From the NCBI GenBank assembly GCA_017619675.1, contig JAFZRX010000001.1, positions 62,001 through 126,000 of the forward strand: 64,000 nt of DNA. The letters run 5' to 3'. Origin of the DNA: Bacteroidales bacterium (GTDB taxonomy: Bacteria; Bacteroidota; Bacteroidia; Bacteroidales; UBA932). The notes beneath the pieces were generated by a model. It was not told where the DNA came from. It searched no databases and saw only the letters and a list, made by a program, of their open reading frames with translations. Both the position numbers and the translations under genes were made by a program. Below, one piece after another: positions 1 to 7,883 of the stretch; the stretch's first letter is position 1, and the number at the start of each line of letters is the position of its first letter.

Positions 1-1421
1 TTCTTGAATATCTTGCGGTCCACCTCGCTCAGGAGCACGGTGGAGTGTACCTGGCAGCCGTTGAGCAGCGGCAGGCAGGACAGCGCCTTGCGGCAGTTTT
101 CGTCATTTATGCTGAGCACGGAGAGGGCGACCAGGACCTCGTCAGTGTGGAGGCGGGGGTTCTTTCCGTGGAGGAAGGATACCTTGGTTTTCTGGATGGG
201 CTCAATCATGTACTCAGGGATGAGCTTGGTCTGGTGGTCGATGCCGGCGAGGTGCTTGATGGCATTGAGGATGAGCGCGGCGCTGGGCCCCAGAAGGGGG
301 CTGGTCTCCGCGCTTATCAGAGTGCCGTCCTGCAGCTCGATGGCGGACGACGGCACGCCGGACTTCTCCTTGCGCTCGCGCGCGGCCACGGTGGCGCGGC
401 GGTAGTCCGTGGTGATGCCCAGCTGCTTCATCAGCAGGCGGATTTTGTTCACTTCGCTGTCATTGCGCTGGCCGTCGGCCAGGCGTCCCAGGGCTTCGTA
501 GTAGCGGCGTATAACCTCGTGCTTGGAGGCTTCGCAGCACACCTCATCGTCCTTGATACAGTAGCCGATCATGTTCACGCCCATGTCGGTGGGGGACTTG
601 TAGGGGCTTTCTCCGTAGATGCCCTCGAACAGGGCCTTGAGGACGGGGAAGATCTCTATGTCACGGTTGTAGTTGACCGCTGTCTTTCCGTATGACTCCA
701 GGTGGAACGGGTCGATCATGTTGACGTCGTTGAGGTCCGCGGTGGCGGCTTCGTATGCGATGTTGATGGGGTGCTTGAGCGGGAGGTTCCAGATGGGGAA
801 GGTCTCGAACTTGGCGTATCCCGCCTTGATGCCGCGCTGGTTTTCCTGGTACAGCTGGCTCAGGCATACGGCCATCTTGCCGCTGCCGGGGCCGGGGGCG
901 GTGACAATGACCAGCTTCCTGGTGGTCTCAACGTAGTCGTTCTTGCCGAAGCCTTCGTCAGAGTCAATGAGGTCAACGTTGTTGGGATAGCCCTCGATGG
1001 TGTGGTGGTAGTACACTTTGATTCCCAGCCATTCAAGGCGGCTGCGGTATGCGTCGGCGCTGGACTGGCCGTTGTAGTGGGTGATGACCACGGAACTTAC
1101 CAGGAAGCCGCGGGAGATGAACTCGTCGCGGAGGCGGAGGACGTCAACGTCATAGGTGATGCCCAGGTCCGCGCGCATCTTGTTCTTCTCTATGTCTACC
1201 GCGCTGATTACAATGACTATTTCCGCATCGTCCTTGATCTGGTCAAGCATCTTGAGCTTGTTGTCAGGCTCGAATCCGGGGAGGACGCGGCTGGCATGGT
1301 GGTCGTCAAAAAGTTTCCCTCCGAATTCCATGTAGAGCTTGTCGCCGAATTCGGCGATTCTTTCTTTGATGCGTTCGGATTGGATCTTGAGATATTTGTC
1401 GCTGTCGAAACCGTATTTCAT
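1..1421 (-). CDS. UPF0371 / DUF1846 family protein (3' end cut by window edge)
   Basis: An uninterrupted minus-strand frame starts at the ATG complementary to 1419-1421 and runs off position 1, giving about 473 residues. The start MKYGFDSDKYLKIQSERIKE and the following motifs FGDKLYMEFGGKLFDDHHAS and RVLPGFEPDNKLKML are hallmarks of the DUF1846 (UPF0371) family, whose members are about 490-500 residues, so only a short C-terminal tail is missing. The last visible residues (VLLSEVDRKIFK) fit the family C-terminus. The family is cytosolic; its biochemical role is not firmly established, and I infer none. A TATTTTTG -7 box at 1447-1454 lies 25 nt upstream, divergent from the next gene. The long plus-strand open frames over this region are antisense shadows. 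Confidence 0.9.
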   Translation of the reverse strand, partial: MKYGFDSDKYLKIQSERIKERIAEFGDKLYMEFGGKLFDDHHASRVLPGFEPDNKLKMLDQIKDDAEIVIVISAVDIEKNKMRADLGITYDVDVLRLRDEFISRGFLVSSVVITHYNGQSSADAYRSRLEWLGIKVYYHHTIEGYPNNVDLIDSDEGFGKNDYVETTRKLVIVTAPGPGSGKMAVCLSQLYQENQRGIKAGYAKFETFPIWNLPLKHPINIAYEAATADLNDVNMIDPFHLESYGKTAVNYNRDIEIFPVLKALFEGIYGESPYKSPTDMGVNMIGYCIKDDEVCCEASKHEVIRRYYEALGRLADGQRNDSEVNKIRLLMKQLGITTDYRRATVAARERKEKSGVPSSAIELQDGTLISAETSPLLGPSAALILNAIKHLAGIDHQTKLIPEYMIEPIQKTKVSFLHGKNPRLHTDEVLVALSVLSINDENCRKALSCLPLLNGCQVHSTVLLSEVDRKIFK

Positions 1422-1446
1422 GAGAATGAATGATAAATACGGGATA

Positions 1447-1454
1447 CAAAAATA
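1447..1454 (-). promoter_or_regulatory. -7 box (TATTTTTG) of the UPF0371 gene
   Basis: Matches the Bacteroidota -7 consensus TAnnTTTG on the minus strand, 25 nt upstream of the ATG, and lies back to back with the box of the kinase-like gene. Confidence 0.55.
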
Positions 1455-1466
1455 GTAAAAAATGTG

Positions 1467-1474
1467 TATATTTG
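1467..1474 (+). promoter_or_regulatory. -7 box (TATATTTG) of the cytidylate-kinase-like gene
   Basis: Exact TAnnTTTG match 21 nt upstream of the ATG at 1496 in an AT-rich divergent intergenic region. Confidence 0.65.
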
Positions 1475-1495
1475 AAAGACTAAAACTAATTAACG

Positions 1496-2122
1496 ATGGA
1501 TACTCAGCAGAAATTTGTCATTACCATAAACCGCCAGTTCGGTACCAACGGACGCCAGATAGCCAACAAGTTGGCAGCCAACCTTGGCGTCATGATCGTT
1601 GACCGCCAGATCCTTTCAGGAATGGCTGAAAAACTGAATATGCAGGAGGAGGAAATCCAGAAGATGGAGCGCAAGAAACCTTCCTTCTGGGAGAGAGTAA
1701 GTTATTTCTACAGGAATTCACCTGCCATGATAAGCACTCCCAGCGTAGATCTCATGGGCATGACATCCTCCCAGATGTACAAGGAGCAGGTGGACATCAT
1801 GAGGTCCATTGCGGAGGAGGAATCCTGCGTTGTAGTAGGCCGTCTGGGCTTCGAGGTGTTCAAGGATCACCCCAACCATATCAGCATCTTCCTGTTCTCT
1901 GACCTTGAAGACAGGATCCTCAAGGTGATGGAGATGTACGGTATCTCACGTGCGGAAGCCACCAAGCAGATCAAGCAGGTAGACGACGCCCGCGAGGAAT
2001 TCACCCGCGAGTTCACCGGCAAGGAGCGCAATGACGCCACCAACTACGACATTGCCATCAATGTCAGTACCTGGGGTGAGCAGGGCACCCTTGACCTGAT
2101 CATGTCCCTCATAGAGAAATAG
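1496..2122 (+). CDS. Cytidylate kinase-like family protein
   Basis: The 208-residue protein begins with a nucleotide-binding segment (FVITINRQFGTNGRQIANKL) that has the R-Q-x-G-x-x-G-R pattern of the cytidylate-kinase-like family (Cytidylate_kin2). It also has the VDRQIL and CVVVGRLG segments typical of these P-loop NMP-kinase relatives. Length and layout match stand-alone family members, which are distinct from canonical Cmk. Family knowledge suggests a nucleoside-monophosphate kinase fold; the true substrate is not known and CMP activity is not implied. It is cytosolic and monocistronic with its own promoter box. It ends before a long inverted repeat at 2136-2260 that separates it from the convergent dehydrogenase gene. 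Confidence 0.85.
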   Translation: MDTQQKFVITINRQFGTNGRQIANKLAANLGVMIVDRQILSGMAEKLNMQEEEIQKMERKKPSFWERVSYFYRNSPAMISTPSVDLMGMTSSQMYKEQVDIMRSIAEEESCVVVGRLGFEVFKDHPNHISIFLFSDLEDRILKVMEMYGISRAEATKQIKQVDDAREEFTREFTGKERNDATNYDIAINVSTWGEQGTLDLIMSLIEK

Positions 2123-2135
2123 GAAATACTTTCCA

Positions 2136-2260
2136 GCAGGGAGGGATGACCCCCTGAAACCTGTGCCACCCTCGGCACCATAAGAGGGGGGACCATGCAG
2201 CGAAGCGGAATGGTGGGGTTGAGCGTAGCGAGACGGTTTCAGGGGGTCATCCCTCCCTGC
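2136..2260. repeat. Long intergenic inverted repeat (26-bp perfect arms)
   Basis: Arms at 2136-2161 and 2235-2260 are exact reverse complements over 26 bp and enclose about 73 nt containing AGCGAAGCGGAA. It sits between two convergent genes and could act as a bidirectional terminator. The same AGCGAAGCGGAA-type core occurs inside the inverted repeats at 37540-37693 (reverse orientation, slightly altered) and 53287-53400, so it looks like a dispersed element family. Confidence 0.85.
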
Positions 2261-2268
2261 ATGTATAG

Positions 2269-3189
2269 TTATCCCTGAATATTGGAGGCTATGCCCTGGA
2301 CCAGGCGGTTCAGGGCTTCTTTGCTGGCCCAGCCTATGTGAGGGGTGAAGGAGAGGCGCTCCGGGTGGGCGGTGTGGAGGAGGGGGTTGGAGGCAGGGAG
2401 GGGCTCGGACGTGAAGACGTCCAGGCCCGCGCCTGCGATGGCCCCCGAACTGATGGCATCGGCCAGGGCCTGCTCATTGACGATGCCGCCGCGGCCGATG
2501 TTGATGATGATGGCGGAGGGGCGCATCAGGGCCAGTTCACGCGCGCCTATGAGCCCGTTGGTGCGGGCGTTGAGCGGCGCGTGGATGCTCACGATGTCCG
2601 AGCGGGACATCAGTTCGTCAATGCCCACGCTGGGGTAATCCTTGCAATGCGAAGTGCCGGAGGTGGAGAAGTAGATGACTTCCATGCCGAAGGCCTGTGC
2701 CGCCTTGGCGACGCGCTGCCCGATAGTACCCATGCCCACTATTCCCATGGTCTTGCCCGCCAGTTCCATGAACGGGCGGCTTACTTCCGTGAAGATAGGG
2801 CTGGCGGAGTACTCGCCGCCCTTGACATAGGAGTCGTATTCCGCGGTGCGGCAGAGGAGGTTCAGGATCAGGGCGAAGGTCAGCTGCACCACGGAGTCAG
2901 TGGAGTAGCCGGCGACATTCTTGACGGGGATGCCGCGCTCCGCGGCGGCTTCCAGGTCAATGTTGTTCACGCCGGTGGCCGCCTCGCAGATGAGCCGCAG
3001 TCTTGGCGCCGCGTCCATCAGTTGAGCCGTAACCTTCACTTTGTTAATGATCAGCACTTCCGCGTCAGCCACCCTTTCCAGCGCCTCAGCGGGCGATGAA
3101 TACGGATAGCACACCAATTCTCCCAACTCTGCTATGGGTTCCAGCGACGCCGCTCCCAGCGTTGACGCATCAAGGAATACAATCTTCAT
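2269..3189 (-). CDS. D-isomer-specific 2-hydroxyacid dehydrogenase
   Basis: This 306-residue NAD-dependent oxidoreductase has the Rossmann motif GMGTIG at about residues 152-157, the IINIGRGGIVNE segment with the catalytic Arg, the EPLP Glu region, and the catalytic His in FTPHIGWAS. It fits the D-2-hydroxyacid dehydrogenase family (hydroxypyruvate/glyoxylate reductase or D-lactate-like); the substrate cannot be assigned. I chose the ATG at 3187-3189 over an in-frame upstream TTG at 3208-3210 because the TTG lies inside the TATATTTG promoter box. Cytosolic, monocistronic, convergent with the kinase-like gene across the inverted repeat. Confidence 0.9.
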   Translation of the reverse strand: MKIVFLDASTLGAASLEPIAELGELVCYPYSSPAEALERVADAEVLIINKVKVTAQLMDAAPRLRLICEAATGVNNIDLEAAAERGIPVKNVAGYSTDSVVQLTFALILNLLCRTAEYDSYVKGGEYSASPIFTEVSRPFMELAGKTMGIVGMGTIGQRVAKAAQAFGMEVIYFSTSGTSHCKDYPSVGIDELMSRSDIVSIHAPLNARTNGLIGARELALMRPSAIIINIGRGGIVNEQALADAISSGAIAGAGLDVFTSEPLPASNPLLHTAHPERLSFTPHIGWASKEALNRLVQGIASNIQG

Positions 3190-3207
3190 GTCATTCTTTT
3201 TTATACA

Positions 3208-3215
3208 CAAATATA
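3208..3215 (-). promoter_or_regulatory. -7 box (TATATTTG) of the hydroxyacid dehydrogenase
   Basis: Exact consensus on the minus strand, 18 nt from the ATG at 3189. It decides the start codon. Confidence 0.65.
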
Positions 3216-3236
3216 CTCATTGTAAGCATATTTTGT

Positions 3237-3244
3237 TAAATTTG
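3237..3244 (+). promoter_or_regulatory. -7 box (TAAATTTG) of the GH43 lipoprotein gene
   Basis: Exact TAnnTTTG match 25 nt upstream of the ATG at 3270, divergent from the box at 3208-3215. Confidence 0.6.
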
Positions 3245-3269
3245 AAGAAATAACAATCCGCCAATCCAT

Positions 3270-4799
3270 ATGAAAAAACTAATCCTGGCTCTTGCAGCCG
3301 TCCTGGCACTGGCCTCATGCGCCAAGCCGGTTACAGTGTGTGTAAATCCCCTGACCTATACCGACATCCCAGACAATGACGTGATCAGGGTGGGGAAGGA
3401 CTACTACATGGTAAGTACAACCATGTTCTTCTGCCCTGGTGCGCCAATCATGCACTCAAGGGACCTGGTTCACTGGAGGATAATCAGTTACGTCTACGAT
3501 TATCTCAACGACGATGATTTCTACAACCTGCGCAACGGCAGGAACGCATACGGCAAAGGCCAGTGGGCCACTTCGCTGAGGTATGTGGACGGCGTTTACT
3601 ACGCTCTGTTCATAGCCAACGACCAGCGCAAGACATATGTTTACTATACTGACGACATAACCAAGAGTTACTGGAAGAGGCACGTGATAGACCGTCCGTT
3701 CCACGATGCATCACTGTTGTTCGAGGACGGCCATGTGTACGTGGTTTGGGGTAACGGAGACCTCCGCATAACCGAGCTGGAACCGGACCTTTCCGCGGTG
3801 AAGGAAGGGGGAGTGGACCAGCTGCTCATCTCATCGCCAAGGCAGGGAATGAACCTGAGGGCGGAGGGAGCCCATATTTATCATATCGGAGACTACTACT
3901 ATGTTCTGGAGATTGACTGGCCGCGCGGCGGAGTGCGCACGGAGACCTGCTGGCGAAGCAAGGAACTCCTGGGCGAGTACGAGAGCAAGGTGGTCCTGAG
4001 CGGAGCGTTTGACGGCCGCGGCGACGGCGTAGCCCAGGGTGCCATCTTCGACACCCCCAAGGGAGACTGGTATGCGGTTATGTTCCAGGATCACGGTGCG
4101 GTTGGACGTATCCCTACCCTCCAGCCTGTCAAATGGGAGGACGACTGGCCCATCCTTGGAGACGAAACTGTTCCAGTAAAGGAATTCGAGGTTAACCTCA
4201 AGCCTGACGGAGACAATTACACCTGGGCCAGCGACGAGTTCGACTCCACGGACCTGGCGCTTGTATGGCAGTGGAATCACAAGCCGGTCAACAACGCCTG
4301 GTCGCTCAGCGAGAAGCCTGGCTATATGACCCTCAGCGCCCTTCCCGCAACCAAGATCGCCGATGCCCGCAACACGCTTACACAGCGCACCGTGGGCCCG
4401 GCTTGCGAGAGCGCCGTCAAGTATGACGTCTCAGGCCTCAAGCCGGGCGACCACGCCGGCCTGTGCGCCTTCCAGAGCAATTTCGAGGCCCTGGAGATCG
4501 AAGTGGCGGAAGACGGAAGCAAGGCCCTGGTTGGCCTGAACCGCCAGGAGGAGTTCCTGCGCATCCCGTTCACCGGCAACGACGTCTGGTTCAAGATCGA
4601 CTTCAATTTCAACAATGACACCGCCAAGATGTCCTACTCCCTTGACGGCAACAGCTGGACCGTCACTGACTACGAACTCCGCATGCGCTTCACGCTTGAC
4701 TACTTCGTAGGCTACCGTCCCGCAATCTACTGCTACACCACCGCAGACACCCCCGGCGGCAAACTCGCCGTCGACTGGTTCCACCAGGAGCAGAAATAA
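3270..4799 (+). CDS. GH43 beta-xylosidase/arabinofuranosidase-type lipoprotein
   Basis: The 509-residue protein has a lipoprotein signal peptide ending in the lipobox LASC (Cys17), so it should be anchored in the cell envelope. A five-bladed GH43-type catalytic domain starts at NPLTYTDIPDNDVIRVGKDY, with Asp in the DIPDND region, followed by GIVKM-like blade segments (DASLLFEDGHVYVVWG, RAEGAHIYHIGDYYYVLE). The C-terminal 200 residues (from about 310) form a concanavalin-like domain of the type found in GH43 beta-xylosidases (DEFDSTDLALVWQWNHKP). Known family activities are xylosidase and alpha-L-arabinofuranosidase; which one applies here is inference. It is convergent with a GH3 gene that likely acts on the same polysaccharide. 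Confidence 0.88.
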   Translation: MKKLILALAAVLALASCAKPVTVCVNPLTYTDIPDNDVIRVGKDYYMVSTTMFFCPGAPIMHSRDLVHWRIISYVYDYLNDDDFYNLRNGRNAYGKGQWATSLRYVDGVYYALFIANDQRKTYVYYTDDITKSYWKRHVIDRPFHDASLLFEDGHVYVVWGNGDLRITELEPDLSAVKEGGVDQLLISSPRQGMNLRAEGAHIYHIGDYYYVLEIDWPRGGVRTETCWRSKELLGEYESKVVLSGAFDGRGDGVAQGAIFDTPKGDWYAVMFQDHGAVGRIPTLQPVKWEDDWPILGDETVPVKEFEVNLKPDGDNYTWASDEFDSTDLALVWQWNHKPVNNAWSLSEKPGYMTLSALPATKIADARNTLTQRTVGPACESAVKYDVSGLKPGDHAGLCAFQSNFEALEIEVAEDGSKALVGLNRQEEFLRIPFTGNDVWFKIDFNFNNDTAKMSYSLDGNSWTVTDYELRMRFTLDYFVGYRPAIYCYTTADTPGGKLAVDWFHQEQK

Positions 4800-4867
4800 A
4801 TCCCAGTTCCACCACCCGGAGAGCCCGGGACTCCGCTGACGGTATTATTGTGGAAAGGGGAGGATGC

Positions 4868-4930
4868 GGTACTGGGGAGTAAAGTGCTTTCGGCGTGAGC
4901 CTGCTTTGTCGCACTTTACTCCCCAGTACC
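4868..4930. terminator. Bidirectional hairpin with 20-bp perfect stem
   Basis: Arms at 4868-4887 and 4911-4930 are perfect reverse complements over 20 bp around a 23-nt loop. It lies between the convergent GH43 and GH3 genes and has no U-tract of note. It probably ends or stabilises transcripts from both sides. The arm sequence differs from the other inverted repeats in the window. Confidence 0.7.
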
Positions 4931-4960
4931 CATCCGGACCGAGGTCAGGATATTACATAA

Positions 4961-7591
4961 TTAGATCTGGACGTCGATGGACTGGAGGTCTTTGTCCAGG
5001 GAGGATCCGCCGTAGAGGATCTGGTACTTGCCGCGCTTGAGGGAGAGGCCGTCCTTGGTGGCATCGTAGAAGAAGAATGCCTCGTCGCTGAGCTGGACGG
5101 TAACGGTTTCGGTTGCGCCGGCTGCGATGTTGACCCTCTTGAAGCCCTTGAGGGCCTTGATAGGAGCGTCAGGGTTGTCCAGGGCCTTTACGTAAACCTG
5201 GATAACCTCGTCACCTGCGAGCTTGCCGGTGTTGGTAACGGGAACGGTGAGTGTCATGGCGTTAGGCTTGCCTGAAACCTTGCCCTGGCCGTAGCTGAAG
5301 GTGGTGTAGCTGAGTCCGTAGCCGAATGCGTACAGAGGCTGTCCCTTGAAGTACCTGTAGGTCCTGTTCTCCATTGAGTAGTCCTGGAAGTCAGGAAGCT
5401 GGTCGCTGGAAGCGTAGAATGTTACAGGAAGGCGTCCGGCAGGGTTGTAGTTGCCAAAGAGGACGTCTGCTGCGGCGATACCGCAGGCCTGTCCGCCGTA
5501 CCATGCCTGGATGAGGGCGTCGTACTTGCTCTCTACATTGCCGAATGCGATTGCGCTTCCGGATACGTTGATGACAACTACCGGCTTGCCGGTGGCGTCA
5601 AGAGCTGCGAGGAGGTCCTGCTGAACCTGAGGAAGTTCGATGGAGCTGCGGTCGTGGCCTTCGCCCTCCACATCGGAAGAAATACCGCTTACCATTACAA
5701 TGACGTCAGCGTCCTTGATATTGGCCAGTACAGGTGCGAAGTCTGCGGGCCTGCGGCTGTAGATGTCGAATGTGAAGGTTGCTGAGCGGGCCTCGGGCTG
5801 TGCGAGCTCGATCTCGACGTCATACTTCTGGCCTGCCTTTACGGGGAAGGTGGTAGGAGCCATTCCTCTGCCGAAGCCGCCGAAACCGCCAAAGCCGCCT
5901 CTTCCCTGAGGCGCGCCTGCCTGCTCGGCGATGGTCTTGCCGTTAACCTTGAAGGTGTACTTGCCGCTTCCGCGTACGCTGTAGACCATGTCGCCGGTGA
6001 AATCGGAAACGAAGGATCCGGTGTAGCGTGCGGAGAAGTTGGTCATGCTGATACCGTCAATCCAAGGGCAGTCCTCGTGTGCGAGGGCGGGGGAGGTGGT
6101 ATTCAGGTTGAGAGGCTGGGTGTAGTCGGTGGTGGCGGCTGCGTTGCCTGACCACTCGGTTCCGTTGAAGTATACTGCGTGCAGACCCTTGCCGTCGTTC
6201 ATGCGTGAGATGAAGTGGTTGGTGATGTAAGGGTCAGTGAGGTCGCAAGCGCGCTCGTAGATGATCTTTGCTCCGGGGGCTGCGTCCTTGATCGCGCCAA
6301 GGATGGTCTTGGTGTTGGCTGCGGTAGGATAGCCGTTGTAGTTGCCAAGGATTACGCGTGCGTCATCGGCGTTAGGGCCGACAACTGCGATTGTGATGTT
6401 GTCCTTGCGGAGAGGAAGGACGTTGTTCTCGTTCTTGAGAAGGACGATGGCCTCGCGGGCAGCCTTCTTAGCTAGCTCTGTGTGAGCGGGGCTGCTGAGG
6501 TCGTCCTCGCCGAGGTAAGCCCAAGGAAGGCTCTCCTCAGGGTCGAACATACCAAGTTCGAAGCGTGAGGTGAGGATGCGGCGTACGTTTACGTCGATGT
6601 CGGCCTCGGAGATGAGTCCCTTCTCAACGGCCTCGAGGAGCGCCCTGTAGCTGGTTCCGCACTCGACGTCGGCTCCTGAAAGGATGGCGTCGGCTGAAGC
6701 GGAAGCGGCGTCGGCGTGGGTGCCGTGCCTGGTGGCTCCGTAGAAGTCTCCGATGGCGCCGCAGTCAGTTACTACGATTCCGTTGAAGCCCCACTTGTCG
6801 CGGAGGATGTCCTGGAGGAGCCTGTCGCTGGCGCAGCAAGGCTCACCCTCGTAGCGGTGGTATGCGCACATTACTTCCTGTACGTTACCCTTTTCCACGA
6901 TGGTCTGGAAAGCGGGGAGGTAGGTCTCCCAGAGGTCACGCATAGATACGGAAACATCGAACTGGTGGCGCAGGGGCTCCGGTCCGCTGTGAACAGCGTA
7001 GTGCTTTGCGCAGGAGTGAACCTTGTAGTATTTCTTGTCGTTGCCCTGCATTCCCAGAACGGTCTGGGTTCCCATGACGGCGCTCAGGTAAGGGTCCTCG
7101 CCAGGAGTCTCCTGGCCGCGTCCCCACCTTGGGTCACGGAAAATGTTTACGTTAGGGCACCAGAAGGAAAGGCCGTTGTGCCAGATGCCGCCGCTTGTCT
7201 GGGTAACGCCCATCTGATGATGGTCTGTTGTGTTCCAGACGGCGCGGGCCTCGTCGGACACGGCGGTATAAATCTCGAACTGCTGGTCAGCGTCAAAGGT
7301 GGCGCCAAGGGCGATAACCTGAGGGAATACGGTAACGTCGTCGTAGCAGATACCGTGGCAGGCCTCGTTCCACCAGTTGTAGGCGGGGATGTCAAGCCTG
7401 TCAATGGAGATGGAACCGTTCTGCATGAGTCCAACCTTCTCCTCCAGGGTAAGGAGGGAGAGCAGGTTGTCAACCCTCTTCTCAAGTTTGAGCTTGGGGT
7501 TCTGGTAAGGGTATTCGTACTTGGTCTGCTGGCATCCTGCGAGCAGCAGGGATGCGGCCAAGGTCAATAGGAGTAGAGTTTTTTTACACAT
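4961..7591 (-). CDS. GH3 family beta-glucosidase/beta-xylosidase lipoprotein with PA14-like insert
   Basis: An 876-residue secreted lipoprotein: MCKKTLLLLTLAASLLLAGC gives a lipobox with Cys20. The order is GH3 N-terminal barrel (nucleophile Asp in VVTDCGAIGDFYG), GH3 C-terminal domain (VVGPNADDARVILGNYNG), a PA14-like insert (HAVYFNGTEWSG ... SARYTGSFVSDFTGDMVYSVRGSGKYTFKVNG in separate segments), the completed C-domain (VVVINVSGSAIAFGN) and a fibronectin-III-like cap (DEVIQVYVKALDNP). The insert holds a glycine/phenylalanine low-complexity run (GFGGFGGFGRG). GH3 with PA14 in Bacteroidota often means xylosidase or glucosidase on plant glycans; specificity is inferred. An in-frame ATG 30 nt further upstream is less likely because the lipoprotein signal starts at 7591. 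Confidence 0.92.
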   Translation of the reverse strand: MCKKTLLLLTLAASLLLAGCQQTKYEYPYQNPKLKLEKRVDNLLSLLTLEEKVGLMQNGSISIDRLDIPAYNWWNEACHGICYDDVTVFPQVIALGATFDADQQFEIYTAVSDEARAVWNTTDHHQMGVTQTSGGIWHNGLSFWCPNVNIFRDPRWGRGQETPGEDPYLSAVMGTQTVLGMQGNDKKYYKVHSCAKHYAVHSGPEPLRHQFDVSVSMRDLWETYLPAFQTIVEKGNVQEVMCAYHRYEGEPCCASDRLLQDILRDKWGFNGIVVTDCGAIGDFYGATRHGTHADAASASADAILSGADVECGTSYRALLEAVEKGLISEADIDVNVRRILTSRFELGMFDPEESLPWAYLGEDDLSSPAHTELAKKAAREAIVLLKNENNVLPLRKDNITIAVVGPNADDARVILGNYNGYPTAANTKTILGAIKDAAPGAKIIYERACDLTDPYITNHFISRMNDGKGLHAVYFNGTEWSGNAAATTDYTQPLNLNTTSPALAHEDCPWIDGISMTNFSARYTGSFVSDFTGDMVYSVRGSGKYTFKVNGKTIAEQAGAPQGRGGFGGFGGFGRGMAPTTFPVKAGQKYDVEIELAQPEARSATFTFDIYSRRPADFAPVLANIKDADVIVMVSGISSDVEGEGHDRSSIELPQVQQDLLAALDATGKPVVVINVSGSAIAFGNVESKYDALIQAWYGGQACGIAAADVLFGNYNPAGRLPVTFYASSDQLPDFQDYSMENRTYRYFKGQPLYAFGYGLSYTTFSYGQGKVSGKPNAMTLTVPVTNTGKLAGDEVIQVYVKALDNPDAPIKALKGFKRVNIAAGATETVTVQLSDEAFFFYDATKDGLSLKRGKYQILYGGSSLDKDLQSIDVQI

Positions 7592-7629
7592 AATATTGTG
7601 ACAGATTGATTGAATAATCATGAATTAGA

Positions 7630-7637
7630 CAAATCTA
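7630..7637 (-). promoter_or_regulatory. -7 box (TAGATTTG) of the GH3 gene
   Basis: Exact TAnnTTTG match on the minus strand, 38 nt upstream of the chosen ATG and divergent from the riboswitch promoter. Confidence 0.55.
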
Positions 7638-7649
7638 CGCATTTTTTTG

Positions 7650-7657
7650 TAATTTTG
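7650..7657 (+). promoter_or_regulatory. -7 box (TAATTTTG) of the btuG-btuB transcript
   Basis: Exact TAnnTTTG match immediately upstream of the cobalamin riboswitch, so the leader RNA would start near 7662. Confidence 0.6.
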
Positions 7658-7664
7658 TTCAGGT

Positions 7665-7830
7665 AATGGTGCTGCCGCCGGGCTTTGTCCGGACAGCTTA
7701 ATAGGGAAGCCGGTGACAATCCGGAACTGTGCCCGCAGCTGTGTACTCCATAACGGCTCCGAATCATACGCCATTGTCCCCCAGGGGATGAGAAGGCCGG
7801 GGCCGGGACCAGTCAGAAGACCTGCCATTG
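7665..7830 (+). ncRNA. Cobalamin (AdoCbl-type) riboswitch
   Basis: The leader contains the conserved blocks AATAGGGAAGCCGGTG (about 7700-7715), AATCCGGAACTGTGCCCGCA, the GAGAAGGCCGG block, and the B12-box-like AGTCAGAAGACCTGCC at 7811-7826. Order and spacing match the cobalamin riboswitch. Between it and the btuG start are two small hairpins (ATTGT...ACAAT; GACT...AGTC) that could form the expression platform. There is no U-tract, so translational control of the btuG start is more likely than termination (inference). It should switch off B12 uptake when cobalamin is plentiful. Confidence 0.95.
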
Positions 7831-7883
7831 TCAAGTTTAACAATCGGACTCGGGGACAAGTCTGCGTGAAACGAATCATACAC

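Noticed and set aside
45-1433. Two long plus-strand open frames at the left edge
   Set aside because: They are antisense to the UPF0371 gene, which is conserved along its full visible length but runs off the window and is therefore easy to miss.
3270-7591. A classical polysaccharide utilisation locus (SusC/SusD pair)
   Set aside because: GH43 and GH3 genes are present here and at 38-50 kb, but no SusD-like protein is encoded, and the only large receptor (50330-53212) has no SusD neighbour.
7713-7883. N-terminal extension of the btuG reading frame
   Set aside because: It overlaps the riboswitch aptamer and lacks protein-like character; the lipoprotein signal starts at 7884.
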